Assembly: GCA_030628225.1 (NCBI GenBank)
Contig: DAOVRJ010000167.1
Span: 1-5,731 of the forward strand
DNA length: 5,731 nucleotides
Direction of reading: 5' to 3'
Source: Candidatus Zixiibacteriota bacterium
GTDB lineage: Bacteria; SM23-81
Shown here: piece by piece, positions 4,561-5,731 of the stretch
How positions within the stretch are numbered: the first letter of the stretch is position 1
How the letters are laid out: each line of letters begins with the position of its first letter
Position numbers and translations under genes: made by a program
The notes under the pieces: generated by a model
What the model was told of the DNA's origin: nothing
Databases searched by the model: none
Seen by the model: only the letters and a program-made list of their open reading frames with translations

Positions 4561-5731
4561 ATGAGCAAGAGAATGTTTGGAGTTCTGGTAGTTGCTCTGT
4601 GCGTCCTGGGTCTGAGCGGCTTTGCCCTGGCGGGCAACGATCTACAAAATCCAGGTTTCGAGACCTGGACAATCCCTGACATCCCAGATAACTGGATGTT
4701 AAACGGCACCGGCGGCCTTGACACCTTGGTATTTGCCGATCAAGAGGATGGCCTTTTTCACAGCGGCCTCTACAGCGTAGCCCTGACCTGTTCCACCAAA
4801 GACACTCGCTGGCTGGAGCAGTCGACCCCGGTGACGCCTGATTCGTGCTATCGGTTCAGCATCTATGGTTGGGACAACGATCTGTACGGCAAGGCCAGCG
4901 TGAACATCCGCTGGTACTATGACGATTCAGACACCAGCTATATCAGCGGCTATTACGGCAGTTACACCTCGGATCTAGCCGCCTGGCAGCTGATGAACAC
5001 CGGAGCCCAGAAAGCGCCGGCGACGGCAGCCTACGCCCACTGTGAGATCCGCGTCTACGAGGACAACTACGACTCTCTCACCTGGACCCACACGACCATG
5101 TATTTCGACGACGCCGTCTTCGACACCATCACCTGCATCACGACATTCGACACCCTGACCATCCCGGAGATACAATACTTCACCATTATGGGAACTGGCA
5201 ACGATTGCTATCCTTCCACGGTGTATGATAGCGTCTTCTTCACATCTGGTATCGTCACCGCCATCAGCACCAACAAGTATTCGGGCACTTACTGGATTCA
5301 GGACGCCGACACCGTTTTGAGCGGAATATACGTCTATGATTTTAAGGACGTTGCACTCGGTGACGAATTGTTTTTCGTTGGACAAGAGGACGAATACTAT
5401 GGCGTGTCGGAGATGAAGAACCTCACCGGAGAATTTCGTAAACTCTCCACGGGGAACCCGCTGCCCGATCCTATCGATATCGTGCCCGGCGATCTGGCCA
5501 AGAGCTATCAGGCCGGCTGCGACGTCGACGTCGAGCCCTACGAGGGTCAGCTGGTCAAGCTGAGCAACGTCATCTGTGTCGTGGCACCCGACGTGAACGA
5601 CCAGTGGTACGTGACCGATTATGCTTACACCGACACCTGCCAGATCGACGATTACGTCTACGATTACCCTCTCACTCCCGCGGTGGGCGACACCTTCCTG
5701 AGCATCACCGGAATCGTCAATTACAGATACA
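4561..5731 (+). CDS. Secreted protein with carbohydrate-binding-like jelly roll and ExeM/YhcR-type OB-fold domain, 3' end outside window
   Basis: The frame is open from the ATG at 4561 to the last base (390 codons plus 1 base), so the C-terminus is missing. The start is supported by AAAGGAG at 4546-4552. Residues 1-24 are a signal peptide ending FALA, with mature GND. Residues about 28-188 begin LQNPGFETW and end MYFDDAVFD, the layout of CBM4/9-like or galactose-binding jelly rolls. Residues about 198-390 (TIPEIQYFTIMGTG, GIVTAIS, YWIQDAD, GIYVYD, YEGQLVKLSNV, SITGIVNYRY) match the OB-fold domain of ExeM and YhcR extracellular nucleases and many multidomain surface proteins. No nuclease catalytic motif is visible; one could lie beyond the window, as could a cell-surface sorting domain. 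Its own promoter and long leader separate it from the upstream peptidase gene. A binding or surface role is the safest reading; nuclease activity is only a possibility. Confidence 0.88.
   Translation, partial: MSKRMFGVLVVALCVLGLSGFALAGNDLQNPGFETWTIPDIPDNWMLNGTGGLDTLVFADQEDGLFHSGLYSVALTCSTKDTRWLEQSTPVTPDSCYRFSIYGWDNDLYGKASVNIRWYYDDSDTSYISGYYGSYTSDLAAWQLMNTGAQKAPATAAYAHCEIRVYEDNYDSLTWTHTTMYFDDAVFDTITCITTFDTLTIPEIQYFTIMGTGNDCYPSTVYDSVFFTSGIVTAISTNKYSGTYWIQDADTVLSGIYVYDFKDVALGDELFFVGQEDEYYGVSEMKNLTGEFRKLSTGNPLPDPIDIVPGDLAKSYQAGCDVDVEPYEGQLVKLSNVICVVAPDVNDQWYVTDYAYTDTCQIDDYVYDYPLTPAVGDTFLSITGIVNYRY

Overview
The window looks like a piece of chromosome from an uncultured, probably Gram-negative bacterium, of moderate G+C, that exports many enzymes. 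The evidence is three genes for exported proteins of kinds common in metagenome-derived genomes of the FCB group and neighbouring phyla, plus sigma70-like promoters and canonical Shine-Dalgarno sites. The phylum is an inference; there is no rRNA or marker gene here.

Layout. Positions 1-1166 (minus strand) hold the 5' part of a gene for a secreted papain-family (C1A) cysteine peptidase, with the start of a beta-sandwich, lectin-like domain behind the catalytic domain. Positions 1167-2058 are an 892-base gap between divergent genes. Apart from a candidate promoter for the C1A gene, it is filled with unusual non-coding structure: two inverted 32-bp arrays of a degenerate 8-mer, three 35-bp arrays of a degenerate 7-mer in alternating orientation, a GC-rich inverted-repeat island and an 8-bp inverted repeat. 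Positions 2059-4317 (plus) encode a complete secreted gingipain-like (C25) cysteine peptidase with a C-terminal fibronectin-type fold. Positions 4318-4560 hold a near-consensus promoter and a long 5' leader. The leader contains a perfect 10-nt Shine-Dalgarno sequence with no start codon after it, and a hairpin that would cover the real ribosome binding site. Positions 4561-5731 (plus, cut by the window end) encode a secreted protein with a carbohydrate-binding-like jelly roll followed by an OB-fold domain of the ExeM/YhcR extracellular nuclease type.

All three proteins have signal peptides. Two are cysteine peptidases of unrelated clans, and the third has binding modules found in extracellular nucleases, so the locus fits breakdown of external protein and perhaps nucleic acid. 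They are not clearly one operon: the first is divergent and the third has its own promoter. The least ordinary part of the window is the non-coding repeat cluster at 1374-1997.
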